Below, in pieces: positions 10,711-18,674 of a DNA stretch of 64,000 bases. A program made the position numbers and the translations under genes. The stretch is from Salinilacustrithrix flava (GTDB taxonomy: Bacteria; Actinomycetota; Acidimicrobiia; Acidimicrobiales; Salinilacustritrichaceae), in assembly GCA_024128875.1 (NCBI GenBank), contig JAMYFF010000001.1, forward strand, positions 124,001 through 188,000, written 5' to 3'. Below the pieces are notes generated by a model. It worked only from the letters and a program-made list of their open reading frames with translations. It ran no database searches and was not told the origin of the DNA. The first letter of the stretch is position 1. Each line of letters starts with the position of its first letter.

Positions 10711-10989
10711 ATGGGTTTGATGAACAAGGTGAAGAAGCTGGCATCGAAGGAGAACGTCGACAAGGCCAAGGGCCTGGCGGCGAAGAACGCCGACAAGATC
10801 ACGGGGACGGTCGAGAAGGCGACGTCCACGATCGACCAGAAGACCGGCGGCAAGTACCGCGACAAGCTGGACAAGGTCGAGGACTCCGTGGCCCGCAACC
10901 TCGACAAGGTCAAGGACGAGGGTGACGATCCCGGCACCGGCACCGCCGACGGCACACCTCCGGGCGGACCGGCCGGCCCGACCCGCTAG
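10711..10989 (+). CDS. MT0933/Rv0909-type antitoxin family protein
   Basis: 92 residues, highly charged and helical: MGLMNKVKKLASKENVDKAK, KNADKITGTVEKA and the diagnostic DQKTGGKYRDKLDKVED segment, followed by a disordered Gly/Pro/Thr-rich tail. This matches the small MT0933-like antitoxin family of actinobacteria. In mycobacteria the partner toxin gene is adjacent (Rv0910, SRPBCC-like); no such gene lies next to this one, so it is an orphan here and may not be an antitoxin. A GGAG ribosome-binding site precedes ATG 10711. It converges with tsaD, 6 bases apart. Confidence 0.75.
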   Translation: MGLMNKVKKLASKENVDKAKGLAAKNADKITGTVEKATSTIDQKTGGKYRDKLDKVEDSVARNLDKVKDEGDDPGTGTADGTPPGGPAGPTR

Positions 10990-10995
10990 CGCAGC

Positions 10996-12030
10996 TCAGG
11001 CGGCGGGCGACCCCAGGCCCAGGCCCGGGTCGGCACCCGTGTCGAGCGGCGATTCACCCGCCCGCTGCAGCTGCCACCACCCGGCCGCGGCGACCATCGC
11101 CGCGTTGTCGGTGCAGTTGGCGCGATCGGGGAGGTAGGCGGCGAGCCCGTCCTCCGCGCACACCGTGAGGATCTGCTCGCGCAGGCGGGAGTTGGCGGCC
11201 ACGCCACCTCCGATGCTGATGCCCTTCGCGCCCACGTCGGCGGCGGCGCGCCGGGTCTTGGTGACGAGCACGTCGACCACGGCCTCCTGGAACGACGCGG
11301 CCACGTCCTCGGCGCTGACGTCGGGGTGCTTGCGCACGTGGTTCACGACCGAGGTCTTGAGCCCGGAGAAGGAGAAGTCGTAGGGCCGGTCGGGCAGCGC
11401 CCGGGGGAAGGCGATGGCCTCCGGGTCTCCGTCGAGGCTGATGCGGTCGATGACCGGGCCGCCCGGGTATCCCAGGCCCAGGTAGCGGGCGACCTTGTCG
11501 TAGGCCTCGCCGGCGGCGTCGTCGATGGTGCCGCCGAGCACCCGGTAGCTGCCCTCGGCCTCCCAGTGGACCAGCATCGTGTGCCCACCGGACACGAGCA
11601 GCACCACGACCGGCAGCTCGAAGGTGGGGTCCTCCAGCATCGACGAGTACAGGTGGGCCTCGAGGTGGTTCACGGCCACGAAGGGCACGTCCCAGACCAG
11701 GGCGAGCGCCTTGGCCGCCGACACGCCGACCAGCAGGGAGCCGACCAGGCCGGGTCCGTAGGTGGCGGCGACGGCGTCGATCTCGGCATCCGCGATGCCG
11801 GCCTGCACGATGGCCTCGGCGATCACCGGGTTGAGCATCTCGACGTGGGCGCGCGAGGCGATCTCGGGCACGACCCCGCCGAAGCGGGCGTGGCGGTCGA
11901 TCTGGCTGGAGATCACCGACGAGAGCTGCATCCGCCCGTCGCGCACGACGGCGGCTGCGGTCTCGTCGCACGAGCTCTCGATGCCGAGCACGGTCCGCAC
12001 GGTCGAGAGGTCTCGGGTGGGCTGGTTCAC
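10996..12030 (-). CDS. tsaD: tRNA N6-threonylcarbamoyladenosine transferase subunit TsaD
   Basis: 344 residues. It transfers the threonylcarbamoyl group to A37 of ANN-decoding tRNAs, working with TsaB and TsaE encoded upstream. Visible: the ASKHA ATPase start VLGIESSCDETAAAVV, the metal-binding HLEAH motif at about 116-120, LLVSGGHTML, and the conserved SIGGGVAANSRLR. The long open frame continues upstream through rimI, but the real start is GTG 12030, preceded by GGGAGG; it overlaps the rimI stop in a GTGA arrangement, which implies translational coupling. Confidence 0.96.
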   Translation of the reverse strand: MNQPTRDLSTVRTVLGIESSCDETAAAVVRDGRMQLSSVISSQIDRHARFGGVVPEIASRAHVEMLNPVIAEAIVQAGIADAEIDAVAATYGPGLVGSLLVGVSAAKALALVWDVPFVAVNHLEAHLYSSMLEDPTFELPVVVLLVSGGHTMLVHWEAEGSYRVLGGTIDDAAGEAYDKVARYLGLGYPGGPVIDRISLDGDPEAIAFPRALPDRPYDFSFSGLKTSVVNHVRKHPDVSAEDVAASFQEAVVDVLVTKTRRAAADVGAKGISIGGGVAANSRLREQILTVCAEDGLAAYLPDRANCTDNAAMVAAAGWWQLQRAGESPLDTGADPGLGLGSPAA

Positions 12031-12587
12031 GTCGCCTCCCGGAGGGTGGGGGTGGGCAGCGCCTGCTCGATGGCCTGGAGCCGGGCGCGGTAGTCGGGGG
12101 TGTCGATGTCGGTGGCCCACATGATCAGGGCGTCCTCGTTGGCGTCGGAGTAGTAGTTCTTGCGCACGCCGGCGGGCACGAACCCGAAGCGCCGGTACAG
12201 CTCCTGGGCGGCGACGTTGGAGACCCGCACCTCGAGCGTGAGCGCCTCGGCGCCCTCCTCGAGGCCCCGGCGGACCAGCTCCAGCATCAGCCGGGTGGCG
12301 ATGCCGCGGCGGCGGTGGTCGGGGTCGACGCCGACGTTGGTGACGTGGCCGTCGCCGGCCACGAGCATCAACCCGGCGTACCCGACGATCTCCGTGCCGA
12401 CCCGGGCGATCAGGTAGGCCCGGGACTCGGTGTAGCGCAGCTCCGACAGGAACAGGCTCAGCGACCACGGCCGCGGGTTGGCCAGCTCCTCGATGCGCAG
12501 CACACCACGCAGGTGGCGGCGCCGCATGGGGCCGATGCGGACCGGAGCCGACGCGGCACGACGGTCGTCGAGCTCGTGCATGACCAT
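12027..12587 (-). CDS. rimI: Ribosomal protein S18-alanine N-acetyltransferase (GNAT family)
   Basis: 186 residues, with about 20 residues before the GNAT fold. Acetyl-CoA pyrophosphate loop: VDPDHRRRGIATRLMLELV; further GNAT motifs are ALTLEVRVSNVAAQELYRRF and GFVPAGVRKNYY. The name RimI follows family resemblance and the conserved position between tsaB and tsaD; in actinobacteria this enzyme can acetylate several N-termini. The start is ATG 12587 just after the tsaB stop; ATG 12581 is possible. Its stop overlaps the tsaD start. Confidence 0.88.
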   Translation of the reverse strand: MVMHELDDRRAASAPVRIGPMRRRHLRGVLRIEELANPRPWSLSLFLSELRYTESRAYLIARVGTEIVGYAGLMLVAGDGHVTNVGVDPDHRRRGIATRLMLELVRRGLEEGAEALTLEVRVSNVAAQELYRRFGFVPAGVRKNYYSDANEDALIMWATDIDTPDYRARLQAIEQALPTPTLREAT

Positions 12588-12589
12588 GG

Positions 12590-13306
12590 TCAGCGGGCCT
12601 CGCCGGGCGTGAGGCCCTCGCGGGTGCTCCAGTTGATCTCGGCGTCGGGCGGGCGCAGGTACAGGGGCTCGAGCTGCCAGGGCTGGACGAAGTCCTCCCG
12701 GATCGCCTTGGCGTGGGCCAGCTGCACGAGCGAGGCGGCGTTGGGGTGGGCAAGGTGCTGCTCGGCGACCTCGACCCGGATGATGCGGTCGAGCTCGTCG
12801 GCGTAGCGCAGCCCACCGTCGCCGACGATGAGGTAGTCGCTGTCGGTGGCCTCCAGGTCGGCCCGCAGGTCGTCCGGGGAGGCCACGACGGGCTCGCCCA
12901 GGCGCTGCACGCCGCCGGGCGTGGGCCGGTAGCGGGCGTAGAACACCTCGCCCCGGCGGGCGTCGATGACCGCGACGATCTCCCGCGACGTGTGGCGGAC
13001 CGGCCAGGCCAGCAGGTCGAGGCTGGAGATCCCGATCATCGGCACCCGCAGGGCATGGGCCATCGCCTTGGCGGCGGCGATGCCGACCCGGAGCCCGGTG
13101 AAGAGCCCAGGGCCGATGTCGACCGCGACGACGGAGATCTCGTCGAGCTCGATGCGGGCCTGGCGCCGGACGAAGTCGATGGACGGGGCCAGGTTCTCGG
13201 CGTGGCGCTTGCCGCGGGCCGAGTGCGCCGACGCGAGCACACCCTCGTGCCCGCCGATGGCCGCACCGACCTGCTTGGTCGAGGTGGAGATCCCGAGGAT
13301 GAGCAT
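12590..13306 (-). CDS. tsaB: tRNA threonylcarbamoyladenosine biosynthesis protein TsaB
   Basis: 238 residues. It is the inactive ASKHA-fold partner that dimerises with TsaD in t6A synthesis. Hallmarks: MLILGISTSTKQVGAAIG, the segment SARGKRHAENLAPSIDF, DIGPGLFTGLRVG, and VAVIDARRGEVFYARY. It has no HxxxH metal motif, as expected for TsaB. It starts directly after the tsaE stop (13306/13307) and ends just before rimI, so tsaE-tsaB-rimI-tsaD form one compact operon. Confidence 0.94.
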   Translation of the reverse strand: MLILGISTSTKQVGAAIGGHEGVLASAHSARGKRHAENLAPSIDFVRRQARIELDEISVVAVDIGPGLFTGLRVGIAAAKAMAHALRVPMIGISSLDLLAWPVRHTSREIVAVIDARRGEVFYARYRPTPGGVQRLGEPVVASPDDLRADLEATDSDYLIVGDGGLRYADELDRIIRVEVAEQHLAHPNAASLVQLAHAKAIREDFVQPWQLEPLYLRPPDAEINWSTREGLTPGEAR

Positions 13307-13792
13307 CTAGTCCTCCGCCCAGGGCTGGAGCTTCTCGCCGAGGGTGCGGTGTCGAGCCGACCACCGACCGCCGACGCAGCGCAGCTCGAGGTGCCGGTCG
13401 TCGTCGCCCTCGCCGTAGCGCAGCGTGATCTCGAGGTAGTCGTTGGGCAGGGCCGGCGCGACCGCGTCGCCCCACTCGATGAGCACGACGCCGTTGCCGT
13501 CGAGCAGCTCGGACACGCCGATGTCGTCGATCTCGGAGATGCGCTCGAGGCGGTAGACGTCGAGGTGGTGCAGCACGAGGCGGCCCTCGTAGTGGTGCGC
13601 CAGCGTGAACGTCGGGCTCGTGATGGGCTGGTCCACCCCGAGGGCGGCGCCGAATCCCTGCACGAAGGCGGTCTTGCCGGCGCCGAGCTCACCGGCGAGC
13701 AGGATCAGGTCGCCCCCGGCGGCCTGCTCGGCGATCGCTCCCGCGAGCGCACGGGTCGCGTCGGCACCGGTGGTGCGGGCGCGCAGGATCAT
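13307..13792 (-). CDS. tsaE: tRNA threonylcarbamoyladenosine biosynthesis ATPase TsaE
   Basis: 161 residues. P-loop GELGAGKTAFVQGF, then the characteristic TSPTFTLAHHYEG, HHLDVYRLE and VVLIEWGDAV segments. It drives catalytic turnover of the TsaBD complex. It is the first gene of the tsaE-tsaB-rimI-tsaD operon; a TAACGT box at 13844-13849 (minus strand) could be the -10 of its promoter, about 50 bases upstream, with no clear -35. Confidence 0.94.
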   Translation of the reverse strand: MILRARTTGADATRALAGAIAEQAAGGDLILLAGELGAGKTAFVQGFGAALGVDQPITSPTFTLAHHYEGRLVLHHLDVYRLERISEIDDIGVSELLDGNGVVLIEWGDAVAPALPNDYLEITLRYGEGDDDRHLELRCVGGRWSARHRTLGEKLQPWAED

Positions 13793-13887
13793 GCCTGGGG
13801 TCCGATGCGGACGGCGGCGTCGACGGGGCGCAGCACGCGGGCAACGTTACCGCCGGGGTGGTGGGCGCTCACCAGCGTGTCGACCCC

Positions 13888-14754
13888 TCAGCCGGACCCG
13901 GCGAGGGTGAGGACGGCATCGCTCACCGCGGCGACGGCCAGGTTGCGGACCACGGCGACCTCGGCATCGACCTTCCCCGTCGCCGCGGCAACGAACGCGT
14001 CGCCGTCGACGGAGGTGTGCGACGGCGCCACGGACCGGGCGAGCCCGTGGTGCGCGGACTGGGCCAGGAGGTGGCAGGCGACCTTGTCCAGCCGGGCGTT
14101 GGTGACCACCACGCCGATCGTCGTGTTCGTGCCGGGCGCACCCCGGGCGAGATCCGAACCCGCCACGCTCCCCTCGGCCACGTCGCCGGGGTCGGCCCCC
14201 GGTTCGCCGAACGCGTTCACGGCCACGAGGGCGGCGACGACGAGCCCGTCCCGGCCTCGGCGCGTCGCGGCCACCAGCGCACCCGGTCGCCGGTGCTCCG
14301 GGCCGCGCCACTTCGCCACGGTCGCACCGGTGCCGGCGCCGACCAGGCCGGTGCTCACCGCGCCCCCGGTCGCAGCCTCGGCGGCGATCCGTCCGTGCTG
14401 GGCGGTCGGTCGCACGGCGGGATCACCGACCGCCAGGTCGTACAGCGACATCCCGACGACGATGGGCACCGGGCCGCCGACGGTCTCGAACCCGACGCCG
14501 GCCTCGGCCAGGTGGGCCATCACCCCGTCCGCTGCGGCGAGGCCGAACGCAGAGCCCCCGCTGAGCACCACGGCATCCAGGCGCGTGACCATGCGGGTCG
14601 GGTCGAGCAGGGCGAACTCCCGGGTGGCGGGGGCACCGCCGCGGACCTCGCCGGAGGCGACCGTGCCCTCGGGGAGCAGGACCACCGTGCAGCCCGTGCG
14701 AGCCTCGGCGTCGGTCCAGTGACCGACCCGCACGCCCTCGACGTCGGTGACCAT
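13888..14754 (-). CDS. P1 (DmpA-type) N-terminal nucleophile peptidase
   Basis: 288 residues. This family self-cleaves to expose an N-terminal nucleophile and acts as aminopeptidase or beta-peptidase. Visible: the N-terminal substrate-pocket segment VEGVRVGHWTDAEARTGCTVVL, GSAFGLAAADGVM, and GTNTTIGVVVTNARLDKV containing the probable self-cleavage threonine. ATG 14754 shares one base with the alr stop, so it is co-translated with alr. The substrate is unknown; its position in a D-alanine cluster hints at D-amino acid or amide hydrolysis, but this is only inference. Confidence 0.85.
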   Translation of the reverse strand: MVTDVEGVRVGHWTDAEARTGCTVVLLPEGTVASGEVRGGAPATREFALLDPTRMVTRLDAVVLSGGSAFGLAAADGVMAHLAEAGVGFETVGGPVPIVVGMSLYDLAVGDPAVRPTAQHGRIAAEAATGGAVSTGLVGAGTGATVAKWRGPEHRRPGALVAATRRGRDGLVVAALVAVNAFGEPGADPGDVAEGSVAGSDLARGAPGTNTTIGVVVTNARLDKVACHLLAQSAHHGLARSVAPSHTSVDGDAFVAAATGKVDAEVAVVRNLAVAAVSDAVLTLAGSG

Positions 14755-15911
14755 CAGGCCGGGGCCTCCAGGCCGCCGAGGTGGTGTCGGGCCACGCGGG
14801 GGCTGACGGCGCAGGTGATCTCGTAGCCGATGGTGTCCACCAGCAGGGCCAGCTCGGTGGCGCTGACCTCGTCGTCCCCCTGGGCGCCGATGAGGACGAC
14901 CTCGTCCCCGACGGCCACGTCGCCGCCCGCTCCGACGTCCACCACGAGCTGGTCCATCGTGACGACGCCGACGATCGGGCACCGCCGGCCGCGGATGAGC
15001 ACGACGCCCCCGACGAGGCCGAGGCGCCGGCGGTAGCCGTCGGCGTACCCCACCGGCACGGTGGCGACCACGGTGGCCTCCTCGAAGACGTGGCGGTGCC
15101 CGTAGGAGACGCCCTCGCCGCGCGCCACCGGCTTCACGAAACGGACCTCGGAGGTCCAGCGCATGGCCGGTCGCAGCGGTGCGACCCCGGAGAGCACCGG
15201 CGACGGGGGGATGCCGTAGACGGCGATGCCGGTGCGGACCAGGTCGAGGTGGGCGCGTGGGTGCAGGAGGGCGGCGGCCGAGTTGGCGGCGTGGCGGACC
15301 CCGGGGTCGATGCCGGCCCCGTCGAGCGCGGCGAGCACCCCCTCGAACCGGTCGATCTGCACGCCGGTGCCGGGGTTCCCGGGCTCGTCGGCCACCGCGA
15401 GGTGGGTCATGGTGCCGGCGAGCGCCAGGTGCGGGTCCTCGACGATGCGGCGGGCCAGATCGACCGCCTCGTGCGGCTCGCACCCGACCCGGCGCATGCC
15501 GGTGTCGACCTTGAGGTGGATCCGGGCCGGCCGCGCGCCCAGGGCGCGGGCGCGCTCGGACACGGCCTCGAGGAACGCGGACCGGTAGCCGACGAGGTGC
15601 AGGTCCATCGCCAGCGCGTGGTCGAGGGTGTCGGTCGACGTGTCGCACTCGCTCAGCACCAGCACGGGGGCGTCGATGCCCGCGGCGCGCAGCGCGCGGG
15701 CCTCCTGCACCTGGGCCACGCCGAGCCAGCTCGCGCCGGCGTCCAGGGCCGCCCGGGCGACGGGGACGGCGCCGTGCCCGTAGCCGTCGGCCTTCACGAC
15801 CGCGCACACCTGAGCGCCTGCAGCGTGATCGGCGAGCACCCCGACGTTGTGGGCGACGGCATCCAGGTCGATCTGGGCGACCGACCCGCCCTGGTCGGGA
15901 ACAGCGGTCAC
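14754..15911 (-). CDS. alr: Alanine racemase
   Basis: 385 residues, standard length. It converts L- to D-alanine for peptidoglycan. The PLP lysine lies in AVVKADGYGHGA (about residue 40) and the catalytic tyrosine in EGVSYGHR; RTGIAVYGI and VTMDQLVVDV are further family blocks. GTG 15911 overlaps the upstream nnr stop by 4 bases (GTGA). The gene sits between the NAD(P)HX repair gene and the P1 peptidase, a conserved actinobacterial order. Confidence 0.96.
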   Translation of the reverse strand: MTAVPDQGGSVAQIDLDAVAHNVGVLADHAAGAQVCAVVKADGYGHGAVPVARAALDAGASWLGVAQVQEARALRAAGIDAPVLVLSECDTSTDTLDHALAMDLHLVGYRSAFLEAVSERARALGARPARIHLKVDTGMRRVGCEPHEAVDLARRIVEDPHLALAGTMTHLAVADEPGNPGTGVQIDRFEGVLAALDGAGIDPGVRHAANSAAALLHPRAHLDLVRTGIAVYGIPPSPVLSGVAPLRPAMRWTSEVRFVKPVARGEGVSYGHRHVFEEATVVATVPVGYADGYRRRLGLVGGVVLIRGRRCPIVGVVTMDQLVVDVGAGGDVAVGDEVVLIGAQGDDEVSATELALLVDTIGYEITCAVSPRVARHHLGGLEAPA

Positions 15912-17272
15912 CGCTCGTCCCCGAGCAGGTGCCCGAGCGCCACCGGGATGCCATCGATCACGTCGGAGGCCACCGTGCCGTGGCGGGGTCCGGCCCGGCC
16001 GGCGAGGCCGTGCACGTGGGCGCCGACCGCGGCGGCGTCGAGGGGGTCGAGGCCACCGGCGAGGAGGGCGGCGACGATGCCGGTGAGCACGTCACCGGTG
16101 CCGGCCGTGGCCAGCCGGTCGTCGCCGGCGCGGACGAGGCGGACCTGACCGTCGGGCGCGGCGACCACCGTCGTCGGACCCTTCAGCAGCACCACCGCGC
16201 CGGTGCGCTCGGCGAGGGTCACCACGTCGGCGACGCGGTCGACGCCCGGCCGGTGGCCGGCGAGGCGCTCGAACTCGCCGTCGTGCGGGGTGAGGACGGT
16301 GCCGGAGCGCCGCCGGCCGATGACCGACGCCGCCTCCGTGCCGAGCGCCGTGAGGCCGTCACCGTCGACCACCACCGGCACGTCGATGCCGGCGACCAGC
16401 GTGCGGATCTGGTGGCGGGTGGCCATGGCGGTGCCCATGCCCGGTCCGACCGCGAGCGCGTGCAGCTTGCCGGGATCCTCGGCGAGCGCGTCAGCCCAGC
16501 CGGCCTCCGCCACGTCGAGCGTGACGACCTCGCGCGGCACGTCCGCACCGTGCCCCCCGCCGGGGGTGGCGAGGCGGACCATGCCGGCGCCGGCCCGCTG
16601 GGCGGCCTCGGCGGCCATGGAGGCGGCGCCGGTCATCCCCGGGCTGCCGGCCACGACGAGCACCGACCGGTGCCACTTGTGGGCGCCGCTGTCCCGGCGG
16701 GGCAGCAGCGCGGCCGCGCCGGCGTCGTCGAGGAGGTGGATCCGGGCGCGGGCCACGTCGAGGCCGATGTCGGCCATGCGGATCGCGCCGGTGTGGGCGG
16801 GGCCGTCGCCGAGGAGCAGGCCCGGCTTCAGGGCGGCGAAGGTGACGGTGAGGTCGGCCCGCATGGGCGACCCGACGGCCTCGCCGGTGTCGCCGTGGAT
16901 GCCCGACGGGATGTCGACGGCGAGGACCAGCGCGGCGCCCGGGTCGGGCGCGTGGTGGGGCCGGCTGGCGCCGGTGCCGAGGGCCGCGTCGATGACCAGG
17001 TCGGCGGCCGGCAGCACGTCGGGCGCATCGGCCAGCTCGATCACGTCGGCGCGCACGCCCCGCCGGCGGAGCGTGCGCGCTGCGGAGCGCCCGTCGGCGC
17101 CGTTGTTGCCCGGGCCGGCCAGCACGACCACCCGCATGCCGTAGCCCCCGCCGAGCAGGTCGAGGGCGGCACGGGCCACAGCCGCGCCCGCCCGGTCGAT
17201 CAGGACGTCGACCGGTTCGGGCGCGTCGGCGTCGATGGCTTGCATCTCGGCGATCCGGACGACGGGGAGCAC
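15908..17272 (-). CDS. nnr: Bifunctional NAD(P)H-hydrate epimerase / ADP-dependent dehydratase
   Basis: 454 residues, two fused domains that repair damaged NAD(P)HX. The N-terminal epimerase half (about 1-200) shows VVLAGPGNNGADGRSAARTL and DAALGTG; the C-terminal ribokinase-like dehydratase half shows VLVVAGSPGMTGAASMA, LAVGPGMG, TPHDGEFERL and the catalytic TAGTGDVLTGIVAALLAGG. The start is GTG 17272, with CAGGAT 6 bases upstream as a possible -10 box. It is the head of a run nnr-alr-P1 peptidase and is divergent from the thioesterase gene. Confidence 0.95.
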   Translation of the reverse strand: MLPVVRIAEMQAIDADAPEPVDVLIDRAGAAVARAALDLLGGGYGMRVVVLAGPGNNGADGRSAARTLRRRGVRADVIELADAPDVLPAADLVIDAALGTGASRPHHAPDPGAALVLAVDIPSGIHGDTGEAVGSPMRADLTVTFAALKPGLLLGDGPAHTGAIRMADIGLDVARARIHLLDDAGAAALLPRRDSGAHKWHRSVLVVAGSPGMTGAASMAAEAAQRAGAGMVRLATPGGGHGADVPREVVTLDVAEAGWADALAEDPGKLHALAVGPGMGTAMATRHQIRTLVAGIDVPVVVDGDGLTALGTEAASVIGRRRSGTVLTPHDGEFERLAGHRPGVDRVADVVTLAERTGAVVLLKGPTTVVAAPDGQVRLVRAGDDRLATAGTGDVLTGIVAALLAGGLDPLDAAAVGAHVHGLAGRAGPRHGTVASDVIDGIPVALGHLLGDER

Positions 17273-17362
17273 CGACCGATCCTGCCACCGGTGGCCGGCC
17301 TACGGGTTCCCGGGGGCCCACCGCTACCGTCGTCCGGCTGACGAGGAGGGACCGAGCCCCAC

Positions 17363-18265
17363 ATGAGCGACCTGCAGACCACCCACCGCACCACCGTCAC
17401 CGAGGAGATGATCGACCACCTCGGGCACATGAACGTGCGGTACTACGGCGTGGCCGCCCGGGCCGCGAGCGACGCGGTCGTCCGGGACCTCGGCGGCTCC
17501 GGTGACCTGTCGGTCCAGGCCGTGGACATCTACACCCGACACTTCCGGGAGCAGCTGCTCGACGCCCGGCTCGAGGTGCGCAGCACCGTGCTGTCCCACG
17601 GCGGCGGCGTCCTGCGCCTCTACCACGAGCTGCGCAACACCGAGACCGACGAGCTCGCCGCCAGCTTCGTGCACCGCCTCGAGGCACGGCACGGCGTCGA
17701 CCTGGTCGCGGCCTGGCCCCCGGCGGCCGATCTCACCACCGGCGAGATCCCCGAGCACGGCCGACCCCGGAGCATCGCCCTCGACACCGCGCCGCTCGAG
17801 ACCGCGCCCAGCCTCGACGACGTGCAGGCGGACGCGCTGCTCGCGATGCGGCGCCCCCGCACCATCGAGGGCGACGAGTGCCGCCCCGACGGCAGCTACG
17901 ACCCGGCCGCCGCGCCCTTCCTGCTGTGGGGCGGCGAGGCCCTGGAGGGCGCCACCGGCCCCACGCTGCACCCCGGTCCCGACGGCCAGCTCGTGGGGTG
18001 GGCGACCATGGAGAACCGGATGGTGATCCACCGCCTCCCCCGCCGGGGCGACCGCATCCAGTCCTTCGGCGCCGTGGTGGAGATCCGGGACAAGACCACC
18101 CACCGGGTCATGTGGGGCTACGACCTCGACCGCGGCGACCTGCTCGTGGCCTTCGAGGTCGTCGACGTGGCGCTGGACACCGTCAGCCGCCGGGCGGTGA
18201 CGATCCCCGAGGAGCTGCGCGGCCACGCCGAGGACCGCTTCCGGCCCGAGCTGCTCCCCCGCTGA
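17363..18265 (+). CDS. Tandem hotdog-fold thioesterase
   Basis: 300 residues with two hotdog units. The first half has the 4-hydroxybenzoyl-CoA thioesterase-like DHLGHMNVRYYGVAARAASDAV and VDIYTRHFREQLLDARLEV; the second half has WGGEALEGATG and WATMENRMVIHRLPRRGD. It probably hydrolyses or binds an acyl-CoA; the substrate is not inferable. GAGGAGGG precedes ATG 17363, and TACCGT at 17326-17331 may be its -10 box. It is on the opposite strand to its neighbours and converges with acpS. Confidence 0.8.
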   Translation: MSDLQTTHRTTVTEEMIDHLGHMNVRYYGVAARAASDAVVRDLGGSGDLSVQAVDIYTRHFREQLLDARLEVRSTVLSHGGGVLRLYHELRNTETDELAASFVHRLEARHGVDLVAAWPPAADLTTGEIPEHGRPRSIALDTAPLETAPSLDDVQADALLAMRRPRTIEGDECRPDGSYDPAAAPFLLWGGEALEGATGPTLHPGPDGQLVGWATMENRMVIHRLPRRGDRIQSFGAVVEIRDKTTHRVMWGYDLDRGDLLVAFEVVDVALDTVSRRAVTIPEELRGHAEDRFRPELLPR

Positions 18266-18274
18266 GTTCGCGGG

Positions 18275-18667
18275 TCAGCCGAGGGCGACGACCACCGCGC
18301 CCGCCGAGGTGGCGGTGTGGGTGAGGCTGAGCTGCCAGGCCAGCACCCCGCGCTCCACGGCGAGCAGCTCGGCCGCGCCGACGACGCGGAGCGACGGCTG
18401 GCCGCCGTCGGCCCGGAGCACCTCGACGTCGTGGAACCCGAAGGCACCGAGGCCCACGCCCATCGCCTTCATCACCGCCTCCTTGGCGGCGAAGCGGGCG
18501 GCGTAGCGCTCCGTCGGGTCGTTCGCCGTCTCGGCGTAGGCCCGCTCGCCGTCGGTGAACATGCGCGCCCGCATGGACGGCGTGCGCGCCAGCGACACCC
18601 GGAAGCGGTCGACGTCGACGAGGTCGATGCCGACACCGAGCACGCCCACCGGGCTCACGACCGGCAT
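18275..18667 (-). CDS. acpS: Holo-[acyl-carrier-protein] synthase
   Basis: 130 residues. It transfers phosphopantetheine from CoA to acyl carrier protein. The two Mg-binding signatures are intact: GVGIDLVDVDRF near the N-terminus and RYAARFAAKEAVMKAMG at about 54-70; WQLSLTHTATSAGAVVVA closes the fold. It follows the glmS-like gene by only 7 bases and is therefore likely cotranscribed with it. Confidence 0.95.
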   Translation of the reverse strand: MPVVSPVGVLGVGIDLVDVDRFRVSLARTPSMRARMFTDGERAYAETANDPTERYAARFAAKEAVMKAMGVGLGAFGFHDVEVLRADGGQPSLRVVGAAELLAVERGVLAWQLSLTHTATSAGAVVVALG

Positions 18668-18674
18668 CCCTCGC

